Assembly (NCBI RefSeq): GCF_014268495.2
Contig: NZ_CP077087.1
Location: 5,523,501-5,587,500 of the forward strand
DNA length: 64,000 nt
Reading direction: 5' to 3'
From: Pseudomonas monsensis
Lineage (GTDB): Bacteria > Pseudomonadota > Gammaproteobacteria > Pseudomonadales > Pseudomonadaceae
A program made the translations under genes and the position numbers. Shown in pieces: positions 1-8,325 of the stretch (position 1 is its first letter; each line of letters begins with the position of its first letter). The notes below the pieces were generated by a model, which was given only the letters and a program-made list of their open reading frames with translations, was not told the origin of the DNA and searched no databases.

Positions 1-21
1 CAAGAACAACGCAAATCGGCT

Positions 22-71
22 CCCTTTCCCCCTCGCCCCCTGAGGGAGAGGGTTGGGGTGAGGGGGAAAGG
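22..71. repeat. GC-rich imperfect inverted repeat
   Basis: Two arms of about 16 bases (CTTTCCCCCTCGCCCC and its near-complement) flank a purine-rich centre. Only one position is mismatched. Similar CCCTCACCCC/GGGGTGAGGG palindromes are scattered between genes in many pseudomonads. No gene was seen in the first 160 bases. Confidence 0.6.
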
Positions 72-108
72 ATCTTCCCGACACCACAATTCTCAAACTC
101 TGCACCCA

Positions 109-147
109 CAAAAAAGCCCGAAACCATCACTGGCCCCGGGCTTTTTC
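109..147 (-). terminator. Rho-independent terminator of the yajG-like gene
   Basis: The stem AAAAAGCCCG pairs with CGGGCTTTTT around a 16-base interior. Read leftwards it lies just beyond the stop of the lipoprotein gene and ends in a T run. The A run on the other side means it could work in both directions. Confidence 0.75.
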
Positions 148-162
148 ACATCTACCGAACAC

Positions 163-747
163 TTATTCGGCGAGGATCTGGCCCACGGTCGGATCCTTGA
201 ACAGACGGGTCAAGGCGTCGCTCAACACGTCGCTGACCAGTTTGGTGTTGGTTTCCTGATTCGGCGCCATGCCGAAACGCTGATCCAGCGACGCACCATA
301 ACGACCGCTGTAACGGCGATTGGCATTCTGTACGTCGGAGCGGAACGTTGCACCGATGGTCGCTTCGGTCACGTACATGCCTTCTTTGGGCGATTGATAC
401 TTCAGTTCGGCCAGGGTCACGGTCAGTTGTGGAGCGTTAGGCGCGTTGTTGGTCGGGGTAAAGCCGAGCAAACGTACGGCCGCTTCCGCCTGAGCCTGCA
501 GCTTCGGCAGGATCTGCTCGCGCTGCACGGTGATGGCGCTGGTTTCCGGGTACAGGCCGCCACGGGTGCCCAGGGTTGGCGACGGACGACCGTCAACCAC
601 GCGCACGATGACTGGCTGGCCACGACCGACCGGTGCCAGTTGCGTGGTCAGCTTCGGCTCCGGACTCAGTTGTTGCGGGCTGTGGGCGCAGCCGGCCAGT
701 GTCAAACCGGCCACAGTGATCAAACCGAACAACAGGCGTTGCAACAT
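163..747 (-). CDS. YajG-family lipoprotein
   Basis: The product has 194 residues. It starts with a lipoprotein signal peptide whose lipobox LAGC puts the lipidated cysteine at residue 20, so the mature protein should be membrane anchored and face the periplasm. The body fits the YajG family of lipoproteins of unknown molecular function, with alternating beta-strand segments and a conserved VVDGRPSP stretch near residue 50. The start at 747 is preferred over an upstream in-frame ATG because it has a GGAG ribosome site just ahead and places the signal peptide at the very N-terminus. It appears monocistronic, with a terminator right after the stop. Function is not known. Confidence 0.8.
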   Translation of the reverse strand: MLQRLLFGLITVAGLTLAGCAHSPQQLSPEPKLTTQLAPVGRGQPVIVRVVDGRPSPTLGTRGGLYPETSAITVQREQILPKLQAQAEAAVRLLGFTPTNNAPNAPQLTVTLAELKYQSPKEGMYVTEATIGATFRSDVQNANRRYSGRYGASLDQRFGMAPNQETNTKLVSDVLSDALTRLFKDPTVGQILAE

Positions 748-952
748 GCTCTTATCTCCAGAATCAGGCACAAACAGGCCGGCAGTATAGCGGTGGGCCA
801 CTGCGGGTCACCAGCGTCACACCATGAATACTGAAATGTCTGACAAACCCTGTCGAACGCGGTTCCTGTCACACATTCTTCACTGCCTATACACCGTGAC
901 GTCATGGTCCACCGGCAACCTTGCAGTCAGTCCTCCAACAAGGTACTCGGCC

Positions 953-1186
953 ATGCGTTATCTGATCTCGTTGTTCGCTCCACGCCCACTGCACCGCAGC
1001 TTTGCCCTGCTCGATCGCAATGGCCATTGCCAGGCGTTCAAGCAATGCAGCCTGCAGCCAATGGGCGACGGCTGGGTCGAAATCGAAGAAATCCGCCTCA
1101 ACTGGTTGCACCAGCCACTGCCGGCCAGCGCCCGCGTCATACCGTCGCAGCCCCGCGCACGTGCTCAGGCGATGTTGAGCATCTGA
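953..1186 (+). CDS. Small conserved hypothetical protein
   Basis: A 77-residue protein beginning MRYLISLFAPRPLH. I do not recognise a named domain. It is soluble, contains WVEIEEIRLNWLHQPLP in the middle and ends in a short basic tail. The codon usage is GC-rich like the neighbours and the reading frame is clean. It sits alone between the YajG-like gene and the long mqo leader. The ATG at 953 was chosen because it matches the point where a compact hydrophobic N-terminus begins; an in-frame upstream ATG would add unlikely residues. Confidence 0.55.
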   Translation: MRYLISLFAPRPLHRSFALLDRNGHCQAFKQCSLQPMGDGWVEIEEIRLNWLHQPLPASARVIPSQPRARAQAMLSI

Positions 1187-1892
1187 CCGGATGCCTAATA
1201 AAAGTCATTAAACACGAGCAACACCGCGCATTTCTTCGATACAATCTCCCCCCGATTATAAGGACGTCTCCTGATCGGGCCCCGCGACAGCGTCAATGCG
1301 CATGCATCGACATCAAAACCGCCCACAGAGAGCCGCCCACACAGATCGAGTGAAGTTGGCGCGCTTGCCTGTTCTTCCGGCAAAACCCCTGCTTTTCGCG
1401 AATCTGCAGAGCTGTCATACGCTCGGCCACCGCGTTGTTTTGCCTTTGCGGGCAGGGTGCCAGGCTGGGACAGCCCTTTTTGAGGTTCACGTCTTCAAAA
1501 GAGCGTGAAAAAAACGGGTTTTCACAACTTCACAAGAGTGTGGCGAGCAAATGAATAGTTTTGCGTCTGAACATGCACCATTAGCGTCTGAAACAGCCCA
1601 ACGACACAGGACCGGATATACCTCGAATACCGGAGCCTGAAGCCTGTCCGCTACGGATTTGGTTGCACAAAAACGGATGTCTCGACCATAAGTCGAATTG
1701 CCAGCCACGTGCTGAAATGAGTTCATGTGACTCTTGAAGCCAGGCCGCCTGCATCCGTCGAAGTTGCGAAAAATTGCGAAGATTCGGACATGGCGAACCT
1801 GACCACGGATAGCCGGGACACAATTGACCTGTCCCTGAATGCCTGGCAGCCATGCCGACAATTTGGTGCTGCAGATTTTGGAGACGCGTTAA
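1187..1892 (+). other. Long gene-free region and leader ahead of mqo
   Basis: About 700 bases without a supportable gene on either strand. It holds two direct GCGTCTGAA repeats (1563-1571 and 1584-1592) spaced exactly two helical turns apart, a TTGCGAA repeat pair near 1766-1782, and a small TCGAC/GTCGA hairpin (1682-1696). If transcription starts near the GCGTCTGAA repeats, the mqo mRNA carries an untranslated leader of roughly 300 bases. No promoter could be assigned with confidence. Confidence 0.4.
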
Positions 1893-3401
1893 ATGGCGCA
1901 TAACGAAGCAGTCGACGTAGTTCTGGTGGGGGCCGGCATCATGAGCGCCACCCTGGCAGTGCTGCTCAAAGAGCTCGACCCCGCGATCAAGCTGGAAGTC
2001 GTCGAGCTGATGGATTCCGGTGCCGCGGAGAGTTCCAACCCATGGAACAACGCCGGTACCGGCCACGCCGGCCTGTGCGAGCTGAACTACACCCCGCAGG
2101 CTGCCGACGGCACCGTCGACATCAAGAAAGCCGTGCACATCAACACCCAGTTCGAAGTGTCCAAGCAGTTCTGGTCGTACCTGACCAAAAAAGGCACCTT
2201 CGGCTCGTGCAAGTCGTTCATCAGCCCGGTGCCACACCTGAGTTTCGTCCAGGGCGACAAAGGCGTTTCCTTCCTCAAGGAGCGTTTCGAGGTTCTGCAC
2301 AAGCACCACGCCTTCGCCGACATGGAGTACACCGAAGACAAGGCCAAAATGGCCGAGTGGATGCCGCTGATGATGCCGGGCCGCTCGCCGGACGAAGTCC
2401 TCGCCGCGACCCGCGTGATGAACGGCACCGACGTCAACTTCGGCGCCCTGACCAATCAGTTGCTCAAGCACCTGACCAGCGCACCCGACACGCAAGTCAA
2501 ATACTGCAAGCGCGTCACCGGTCTCAAGCGTAACGGCAACGGCTGGACCGTCAGCATCAAGGACGTCAACAGCGGCAGCAGCCGTGAAGTCGACGCCAGG
2601 TTCGTCTTCCTCGGCGCCGGTGGCGCGGCGCTGCCGTTGCTGCAGGCCTCGGGCATCGAAGAGAGCAAAGGCTTCGGCGGCTTCCCGATCAGCGGCCAGT
2701 GGCTGCGTTGCGACAACCCGGAAGTGGTCAAGCAGCACCAGGCCAAGGTTTACAGCCAGGCGGCCGTGGGTTCGCCACCAATGTCCGTGCCGCACCTGGA
2801 CACCCGCGTGGTCGACGGCAAGAAGTCCCTGCTGTTCGGACCATACGCCGGTTTCACCACCAAGTTCCTCAAGCACGGCTCCTTCATGGACCTGCCGCTG
2901 TCGGTTCGCGCCGGCAACATCGGGCCGATGCTGGCGGTGGCAAAAAACAACATGGACCTGACCAAGTACCTGGTCAGCGAAGTGATGCAGTCGATGGAGC
3001 AGCGTCTGGATTCCCTGCGCCGTTTCTACCCGCAGGCGAAAGCCGAAGACTGGCGCCTGGAAGTGGCCGGCCAACGGGTGCAGATCATCAAGAAAGACCC
3101 GAAAAAGGGCGGCATCCTGCAATTCGGTACCGAACTGGTCGCGGCCAAGGACGGTTCCCTCGCCGCGCTGCTCGGTGCTTCGCCAGGAGCCTCGGTGACC
3201 GTTTCGATCATGCTGGAACTGATCGAGAAATGCTTCCCGGCCAAGGCCAAGGGTGAATGGGCTGCCAAACTGGCAGAGATCTTCCCGGCCCGCGAGAAGG
3301 TTCTGGAAACCGATGCTGCGCTGTATCGCAAGATCAACACGCAGAACAACATTGCCCTGGAACTGGTTGAAGAAAGCAGCGAGACCCCAAGCTTCGCTTG
3401 A
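1893..3401 (+). CDS. mqo: Malate:quinone oxidoreductase
   Basis: The 502-residue product is a peripheral membrane flavoprotein that oxidises L-malate to oxaloacetate and passes electrons to the quinone pool, replacing or supplementing NAD-dependent malate dehydrogenase in the TCA cycle. The N-terminus has the FAD-binding VGAGIMSA motif (residues 12-19) followed by an acidic strand end. Further family marks are NAGTGHAGLCELNYTP near residues 52-67 and a C-terminal GASPGAS loop. The length is normal for the family. The start has a GGAG site ten bases upstream and a T-run terminator follows the stop, so it is a single-gene unit. Its unusual feature is the long leader. Confidence 0.95.
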   Translation: MAHNEAVDVVLVGAGIMSATLAVLLKELDPAIKLEVVELMDSGAAESSNPWNNAGTGHAGLCELNYTPQAADGTVDIKKAVHINTQFEVSKQFWSYLTKKGTFGSCKSFISPVPHLSFVQGDKGVSFLKERFEVLHKHHAFADMEYTEDKAKMAEWMPLMMPGRSPDEVLAATRVMNGTDVNFGALTNQLLKHLTSAPDTQVKYCKRVTGLKRNGNGWTVSIKDVNSGSSREVDARFVFLGAGGAALPLLQASGIEESKGFGGFPISGQWLRCDNPEVVKQHQAKVYSQAAVGSPPMSVPHLDTRVVDGKKSLLFGPYAGFTTKFLKHGSFMDLPLSVRAGNIGPMLAVAKNNMDLTKYLVSEVMQSMEQRLDSLRRFYPQAKAEDWRLEVAGQRVQIIKKDPKKGGILQFGTELVAAKDGSLAALLGASPGASVTVSIMLELIEKCFPAKAKGEWAAKLAEIFPAREKVLETDAALYRKINTQNNIALELVEESSETPSFA

Positions 3402-3413
3402 TCGCGCCGCATA

Positions 3414-3453
3414 AAAAACGCCCCGTACTCAGTGAGTGCGGGGCGTTTTTTTA
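3414..3453 (+). terminator. Rho-independent terminator after mqo
   Basis: The stem AAACGCCCCG..CGGGGCGTTT closes a short loop over TACTCAGTGAGTG and is followed by seven Ts, right after the mqo stop. Confidence 0.9.
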
Positions 3454-3479
3454 TGCCTGAAATTTGAAACCCGGACCTT

Positions 3480-3512
3480 TGTGGCGAGGGGATTTAGCGA
3501 ACCGTCGCCACA
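3480..3512. repeat. Short intergenic palindrome (GTGGCGA type)
   Basis: Perfect 8-base arms TGTGGCGA and TCGCCACA, with GGGGATTTAGCG between them. This is one of the small extragenic palindromes common in fluorescent pseudomonads. A related one lies at 38532-38565. Confidence 0.55.
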
Positions 3513-3526
3513 GGTATCGGGAAATC

Positions 3527-3814
3527 TCAGGTGCGTGACTTGTTGATCAGTTCGATATAGTCCTGAGCGTTACGCTGATCGGCAATCAGATCAACGAAGG
3601 TCTTGCCCTGCTCATCCTTGCCATCCACGTCATAGCCAGCTTCAACGAAGAACGTCAGAAAGCGCTCGAAATCGTCGATGCGCAAACCACGGTAAGCCTT
3701 GACCAGTTTGTGCAGCGACGGCGAAGTGGCGTCGACCGGTTCAAAATCGAGGAACAGCTTGATCTGCTCATCGCCGATCTCGTCACCAATCACCTGTTTC
3801 TTATCTTTACGCAT
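3527..3814 (-). CDS. PA4642-family conserved Pseudomonas protein
   Basis: A 95-residue, mildly acidic soluble protein with no signal peptide. The segment KLVKAYRGLRIDDFERFL followed by a short loop with GYDVDGKDEQGKT suggests a small helical fold with an ankyrin-like final element, but I recognise no catalytic motif. Its place beside mqo, facing it across the mqo terminator, matches the position I remember for PA4642 in P. aeruginosa. The function is unknown. The start has AGCTGGAGT upstream, giving a reasonable ribosome site. Confidence 0.75.
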   Translation of the reverse strand: MRKDKKQVIGDEIGDEQIKLFLDFEPVDATSPSLHKLVKAYRGLRIDDFERFLTFFVEAGYDVDGKDEQGKTFVDLIADQRNAQDYIELINKSRT

Positions 3815-3877
3815 TGCCGACTCCAGCTCGCAGACATTACACGGGGCGGGCAGTTTACCCCTGCCCTGCCACCGGGC

Positions 3878-4357
3878 TCAACGCGCGCGCACGCTGCCAG
3901 TGTGCAAATCGGCCCAGATATGGCCGTTGGCGTAGCTGAGGAATTGCACATACACGGTATCGTTGCGCAACAGATCAATCACCACGCGGTACTGCGCCAA
4001 TGGGTAAAACAGCGTCAGGGTTTTGCTTTTATCGTCATACACCGGTTTTTTCAGGCTTTTGCTTTCACCGTCGAAACTGACGAGCACTTGATTGACAGTC
4101 GCGCCTTTGTTCAGCGATTTGCCTTTAAGGCGGATCATCAGCGACGAGGTCACCGGTATGGGTTGCTGATTGGACTGACGTTGCGCGCCCACGACCACGG
4201 AATAATCGGTGACTTGCAACAGTTGTTGCTGCTCGGGCTCGGCATCGCGCAGGGTCAAGTCGTCCGGCGGCAGGAACTGACTGTGCATCGGCGCGGCGGA
4301 CAGCGGCAGGCTGAGGGTCAATAACAGGGCGGCAAGGCTGCGGATCAAGAGGCGCAT
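3878..4357 (-). CDS. Conserved exported protein of unknown function
   Basis: A 159-residue protein with a clear signal peptide (MRLLIRSLAALLLTLSLPLSAA) ending near residue 22, so it is periplasmic or outer-membrane associated. The rest is beta-rich, with a run of alternating hydrophobic strands and a lysine-rich centre, ending in an arginine pair. No known domain was recognised. The internal start at 4357 was chosen over the longer frame because it gives the signal peptide an N-terminal position and is preceded by GGAGCC. It is encoded on the same strand as hpt, separated from it by a REPIN. Confidence 0.7.
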   Translation of the reverse strand: MRLLIRSLAALLLTLSLPLSAAPMHSQFLPPDDLTLRDAEPEQQQLLQVTDYSVVVGAQRQSNQQPIPVTSSLMIRLKGKSLNKGATVNQVLVSFDGESKSLKKPVYDDKSKTLTLFYPLAQYRVVIDLLRNDTVYVQFLSYANGHIWADLHTGSVRAR

Positions 4358-4429
4358 GACAGGCTCCGGGGGCGGGGCCGAGCACTCTAGCATGGGTGTC
4401 GCGGATGGATCAGCACACACAAAACAACT

Positions 4430-4518
4430 GTAGGAGTGAGCTTGCTCGCGAAGGCGGACTGACATTCAAAACAGATGTCGACTGATACACCGCTTTCGCG
4501 AGCAAGCTCGCTCCCACA
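4430..4518. repeat. REPIN (paired REP sequences)
   Basis: Two REP halves face each other: TGTAGGAGTGAGCTTGCTCG at the left and its complement CGAGCAAGCTCGCTCCCACA at the right, with about 40 variable bases between. Sequences of this type are mobilised in trans by RAYT transposases. No rayT gene is present in this window. Confidence 0.85.
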
Positions 4519-4536
4519 TTTAGATCGAGGCGCGGA

Positions 4537-5094
4537 TTACATGCCTTTAACGGCGAAGATCCCGTTGGCGTTGCGCCAGTAGCCTTTGTAGTCCATGCCG
4601 TAACCGAAGATGTAACGGTCAACGCATGGCAGGCCGACGAAATCGGCTTTCAGGTCAGGACGCGCCTTGCGGTCGTGATCCTTGTCGATCAGCACGGCGG
4701 TGTGCACTTTGCGCGCGCCGGCGTGTTTGCAGAAGTCGATGATCGCGCCCAAGGTGTGACCTTCATCGAGGATGTCGTCGATGATCAGCACGTCGCGGTC
4801 GATGAACGAGACTTCCGGCTTGGCTTTCCAGAACAGGTCGCCACCGCTGGTTTCATTGCGATAGCGGGTCGCGTGCAGGTAGGACGCTTCCAGCGGGAAC
4901 TGCAGATGAGTCAGCAGTTTGCCGGAGAAGATCAGGCCACCGTTCATCACGCAGAACACCACAGGGTTGCTCTCGGCCAGTTGTTCGTTGATGTGTGCAC
5001 CGACGCGGGCAATGGCAGCCTCGACTTCAGCTTCGGTGTACAGGCAGTCAGCCTCTCGCATGACTTGACGGATATGCTCGAGATCAGCGGACAT
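4537..5094 (-). CDS. hpt: Hypoxanthine(-guanine) phosphoribosyltransferase
   Basis: The 185-residue enzyme transfers the phosphoribosyl group of PRPP to hypoxanthine (and probably guanine), the purine salvage step that yields IMP or GMP. The PRPP-binding loop is visible as VLIIDDILDEGHT in the middle of the protein, and MNGGLIFSGKL near residue 55 fits the pyrophosphate-binding loop of the type I phosphoribosyltransferase fold. The start at 5094 begins MSADLEHIRQ with GGAGAG ahead; an upstream in-frame ATG has no support. The gene is divergent from upp, and a perfect 16-base palindrome lies between the two salvage genes. Confidence 0.9.
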   Translation of the reverse strand: MSADLEHIRQVMREADCLYTEAEVEAAIARVGAHINEQLAESNPVVFCVMNGGLIFSGKLLTHLQFPLEASYLHATRYRNETSGGDLFWKAKPEVSFIDRDVLIIDDILDEGHTLGAIIDFCKHAGARKVHTAVLIDKDHDRKARPDLKADFVGLPCVDRYIFGYGMDYKGYWRNANGIFAVKGM

Positions 5095-5197
5095 GGCGCT
5101 CTCCGGGGGGTGGTTGGCGGGGGGTATAGCCGCGAAAAGCGGGCAAAGGTACGCATCTCGCACGGCCGAATCAAGCCTTTATGGACTAACGTACTGT

Positions 5198-5213
5198 ATG
5201 TCCTATAGGACAT
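5198..5213. promoter_or_regulatory. Perfect palindrome between hpt and upp
   Basis: ATGTCCTATAGGACAT is identical to its own reverse complement. It lies about 105 bases upstream of hpt and 57 bases upstream of upp. This is the expected place for an operator of a dimeric regulator controlling one or both nucleobase salvage units. The regulator is unknown. Confidence 0.5.
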
Positions 5214-5269
5214 CACCCTCGGATAGATTAATCTAGGCCGGTTTTTTTGCCCGCCGCCGGAGTTTTTCC

Positions 5270-5908
5270 ATGCCCATCCTCGAGATCCGCCATCCGCTGA
5301 TCCGTCATAAACTCGGCCTGATGCGCCGTGCCGATATCAGCACCAAGAATTTCCGCGAGCTCGCTCAGGAAGTCGGCGCACTGTTGACCTATGAAGCTAC
5401 AAAAGATTTGCCGCTCGAATCCTACGATATCCCGGGTTGGTGCGGCACCGTGTCGGTCGAGAAAATCGCCGGCAAGAAGATCACCGTCGTGCCGATCCTG
5501 CGCGCCGGCATCGGCATGCTCGAAGGCGTGCTGAGCCTGATCCCGGGCGCCAAGGTTTCCGCTGTGGGCGTGGCCCGCAACGAAGAAACCCTGCAAGCGC
5601 ACACCTATCTGGAAAAACTGGTTCCGGAAATCGACGAACGCCTGGCAATGATCATCGACCCGATGCTCGCCACCGGCAGCTCGATGGTCGCGACCATCGA
5701 CCTGCTGAAGAAAGCCGGTTGCAAGGACATCCGCGCAATGGTGCTGGTCGCCGCGCCGGAAGGTATTGCTGCCGTCGAAAAGGCTCACCCGGACGTGACC
5801 ATCTACACCGCGTCCATTGATGAACGCTTGAACGAGCACGGTTACATCATTCCTGGACTTGGCGACGCCGGTGACAAGATCTTCGGCACCAAGCAGAAGG
5901 ACGCGTAA
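5270..5908 (+). CDS. upp: Uracil phosphoribosyltransferase
   Basis: A 212-residue cytosolic enzyme that makes UMP from uracil and PRPP. The phosphate-binding stretch VPILRAGIGML (near residues 77-87) and the PRPP loop IIDPMLATGSSM (near residues 127-138) are intact, as is the C-terminal GDAGDKIFGTK typical of the family. Its stop is only two bases from the uracil permease start, so uptake and phosphoribosylation of uracil are made from one mRNA. Confidence 0.96.
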   Translation: MPILEIRHPLIRHKLGLMRRADISTKNFRELAQEVGALLTYEATKDLPLESYDIPGWCGTVSVEKIAGKKITVVPILRAGIGMLEGVLSLIPGAKVSAVGVARNEETLQAHTYLEKLVPEIDERLAMIIDPMLATGSSMVATIDLLKKAGCKDIRAMVLVAAPEGIAAVEKAHPDVTIYTASIDERLNEHGYIIPGLGDAGDKIFGTKQKDA

Positions 5909-5910
5909 CC

Positions 5911-7185
5911 ATGCAGCAAGAGTTCAACGATCCGCTCTGGCGCACGGTGCTCTCCGGCGCCCAGATGCTGTTCGTGGCTTTCGGCGCCCTGGTGCTGATG
6001 CCGCTGATCACCGGCCTTGACCCGAACGTGGCACTGTTCACCGCGGGTCTGGGGACGATTCTGTTCCAGATCGTCACCGGGCGTCAGGTGCCAGTGTTTC
6101 TGGCGTCGAGCTTCGCGTTCATCACCCCGATCATTCTCGCCAAGGGCCAGTTCGGCCTCGCCGCGACCATGGGCGGCGTGATGGCGGCCGGTTTCGTCTA
6201 CACCTTCCTCGGCCTTGCCGTGAAGATCAAAGGCACCGGTTTTATCGACCGTTTGCTGCCGCCGGTGGTGATTGGTCCGGTGATCATTTCCATCGGCCTG
6301 GCCATGGCGCCGATTGCCGCGAACATGGCAATGGGCAAGGCTGGCGATGGTGCTGAACTGATCCACTACCAGACCGCGATGATGATCTCGATGCCAGCGC
6401 TGCTGACCACGTTGATCGTGGCGGTGTTCGGTAAAGGCATCTTCCGCCTGGTGCCGATCATTTCCGGTGTACTGGTCGGTTTTGCCATGGCGTTCTATTT
6501 CGGCGTAGTCGACACCGCGAAGATTGCTGCCGCGCCATGGTTTGCGATCCCGCACTTCACCGCGCCGGAGTTCAACTGGCAGGCGATTCTGTTCATCGTT
6601 CCGGTGGCACTGGCTCCGGCCATTGAGCACATCGGCGGCGTGATTGCAGTCGGCAGCGTGACCGGTCGCGATTACCTGAAGAAGCCGGGCCTGCATCGCA
6701 CCTTGCTCGGTGACGGCATTGCCACCACCGCCGCCGGTCTGTTTGGCGGCCCGCCAAACACCACTTACGCCGAAGTGACTGGCGCCGTGATGCTGACCAA
6801 GAACTACAACCCGAAAATCATGACCTGGGCGGCGATCTTCGCCATCAGCCTGGCGTTCATCGGCAAGTTCGGCGCGCTGCTGCAGAGCATTCCGGTGCCG
6901 GTGATGGGCGGGATTCTGTGCCTGTTGTTCGGCTCGATCGCGGCGGTGGGGATGAACACCCTGATCCGTCACAAGATCGACCTGGGCGAAGCACGTAATC
7001 TGGTGATCGTCTCGGTGACCCTGGTATTCGGGATTGGCGGTGTGCTGGTCGGCACCGGGACTGGCCCGGACGACTTCGGCCTCAAAGGCATCGCGCTGTG
7101 CGCGGTGGTGGCGATTGCGCTGAACCTGATCCTGCCGGGCAATGACAGCTGGAAGCACAAGAAGGCGGATGAGCCGCTGATTTAA
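5911..7185 (+). CDS. uraA: Uracil permease (NCS2 family)
   Basis: A 424-residue inner-membrane proton symporter that imports uracil. It is hydrophobic throughout, consistent with the 14-segment NCS2 fold. Diagnostic stretches include VALAPAIEHIGGVIAVG, with the conserved glutamate of the substrate site, and GGPPNTTYAEVTGAVMLT in the second half. It follows upp after two bases, and its ribosome site AAGGA lies inside the upp 3' end, so translation of the two is probably coupled. Confidence 0.95.
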   Translation: MQQEFNDPLWRTVLSGAQMLFVAFGALVLMPLITGLDPNVALFTAGLGTILFQIVTGRQVPVFLASSFAFITPIILAKGQFGLAATMGGVMAAGFVYTFLGLAVKIKGTGFIDRLLPPVVIGPVIISIGLAMAPIAANMAMGKAGDGAELIHYQTAMMISMPALLTTLIVAVFGKGIFRLVPIISGVLVGFAMAFYFGVVDTAKIAAAPWFAIPHFTAPEFNWQAILFIVPVALAPAIEHIGGVIAVGSVTGRDYLKKPGLHRTLLGDGIATTAAGLFGGPPNTTYAEVTGAVMLTKNYNPKIMTWAAIFAISLAFIGKFGALLQSIPVPVMGGILCLLFGSIAAVGMNTLIRHKIDLGEARNLVIVSVTLVFGIGGVLVGTGTGPDDFGLKGIALCAVVAIALNLILPGNDSWKHKKADEPLI

Positions 7186-7218
7186 GGCCTGAAGATTTTT
7201 ATTGCCTGACAGATAGCT

Positions 7219-7281
7219 ATCGCGAGCAGGCTCACTCCTACAAGGTCAACGCACTACCTGTAGGAGTGAGCCTGCTGACGA
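7219..7281. repeat. REP pair in outward orientation
   Basis: ATCGCGAGCAGGCTCACTCC and GGAGTGAGCCTGCTGACGAT are arranged tail to tail, opposite to the other REPINs of the window. They sit between the convergent uraA and hemH genes. Confidence 0.7.
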
Positions 7282-7286
7282 TACTT

Positions 7287-8312
7287 TCAGAGGGCCAGCG
7301 GCGCTCGTTCACACAGGGTGGCCAACGCCTTCGCCCATTGCGGGTCGTCGTTCAGGCACGGCACCAGCACCAACTCCTCGCCCCCCGCTTCGCGGAACTG
7401 TTCCTGGCCGCGATCGCCAATCTCTTCCAGCGTCTCGATGCAGTCGGCGACAAACGCCGGGCACATCACCAGAATTTTCTTCACGCCACTTTTCGCCAGT
7501 TCGTCCAGACGCGCTTCAGTGTAGGGTTCGATCCATTTCGCTCGCCCCAGACGCGACTGAAACGACACCGACCACTTGCCATCCGGCAAGCCCATGCGCT
7601 CGGCGAACAATGCCGCTGTACGCAGGCATTGCGCGCGATAACAGGTCGCCAGCACTGCCGGTGATGCGTTCTTGCAGCAGTCTTGATTCTTGAAGCAATG
7701 ATTGCCGGTCGGATCGAGCTTGGTCAGATGCCGCTCCGGCAAGCCATGGAAGCTCAGCAACAGGTGATCGTAATCCTGCTGCAAGTGCGTTCTGGCGCTG
7801 GCGGCCAAGGCCTCGATGTATTCCGGCTGATCGTAAAACGGTTGCAGCACCGACAGCTGCACGTCGAGGTTCTTCTGGCGAATCACGCGCCGGGCTTCTT
7901 CGATCACGGTGGTCGTCGTGCTGTCGGCGAACTGTGGATAAAGCGGCGCCAGGGTGATGCGCTTATGCCCTGCCGCAACCAGTTGCAGCAACCGTGTTTC
8001 AATCGACGGCTCGCCGTAACGCATCGCCAGCTCCACAGGCCCGTGGCTCCATTGCGTTGTCATCTGCTGTTGCAGACGGCGACTGAGCACCACCAGTGGC
8101 GAGCCTTCCTCCCACCAGATCGAGGCATAGGCATGGGCCGACTGCTCGGGGCGCTTGATCAGGATCAGCGACACCAACAGACGCCGCACCGGCCACGGCA
8201 GGTCGATCACGTACGGGTCCATCAGGAATTGATTGAGGTAGCTGCGCACATCGGCCACCGAGGTGGAGGCCGGAGAACCCAGGTTGACCAGAAGCAAAGC
8301 GTGATCGGTCAT
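7287..8312 (-). CDS. hemH: Ferrochelatase
   Basis: The 341-residue enzyme inserts Fe(II) into protoporphyrin IX, the last step of protoheme synthesis. It begins MTDHALLLVNLGSP, and the catalytic-site segment LLSFHGLPERH carries the metal-binding histidine at residue 189; TLAPLYPQFADSTT near residue 120 is also typical. The start at 8312 is preferred to a longer frame because the family N-terminus starts there. It follows the epimerase-like gene by 13 bases on the same strand, so the two form an operon that diverges from the light-response block. In other pseudomonads hemH also neighbours phrB-type genes, which suggests a shared response to light or singlet oxygen. Confidence 0.94.
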   Translation of the reverse strand: MTDHALLLVNLGSPASTSVADVRSYLNQFLMDPYVIDLPWPVRRLLVSLILIKRPEQSAHAYASIWWEEGSPLVVLSRRLQQQMTTQWSHGPVELAMRYGEPSIETRLLQLVAAGHKRITLAPLYPQFADSTTTTVIEEARRVIRQKNLDVQLSVLQPFYDQPEYIEALAASARTHLQQDYDHLLLSFHGLPERHLTKLDPTGNHCFKNQDCCKNASPAVLATCYRAQCLRTAALFAERMGLPDGKWSVSFQSRLGRAKWIEPYTEARLDELAKSGVKKILVMCPAFVADCIETLEEIGDRGQEQFREAGGEELVLVPCLNDDPQWAKALATLCERAPLAL

Positions 8313-8325
8313 GCAACGTCCTATT

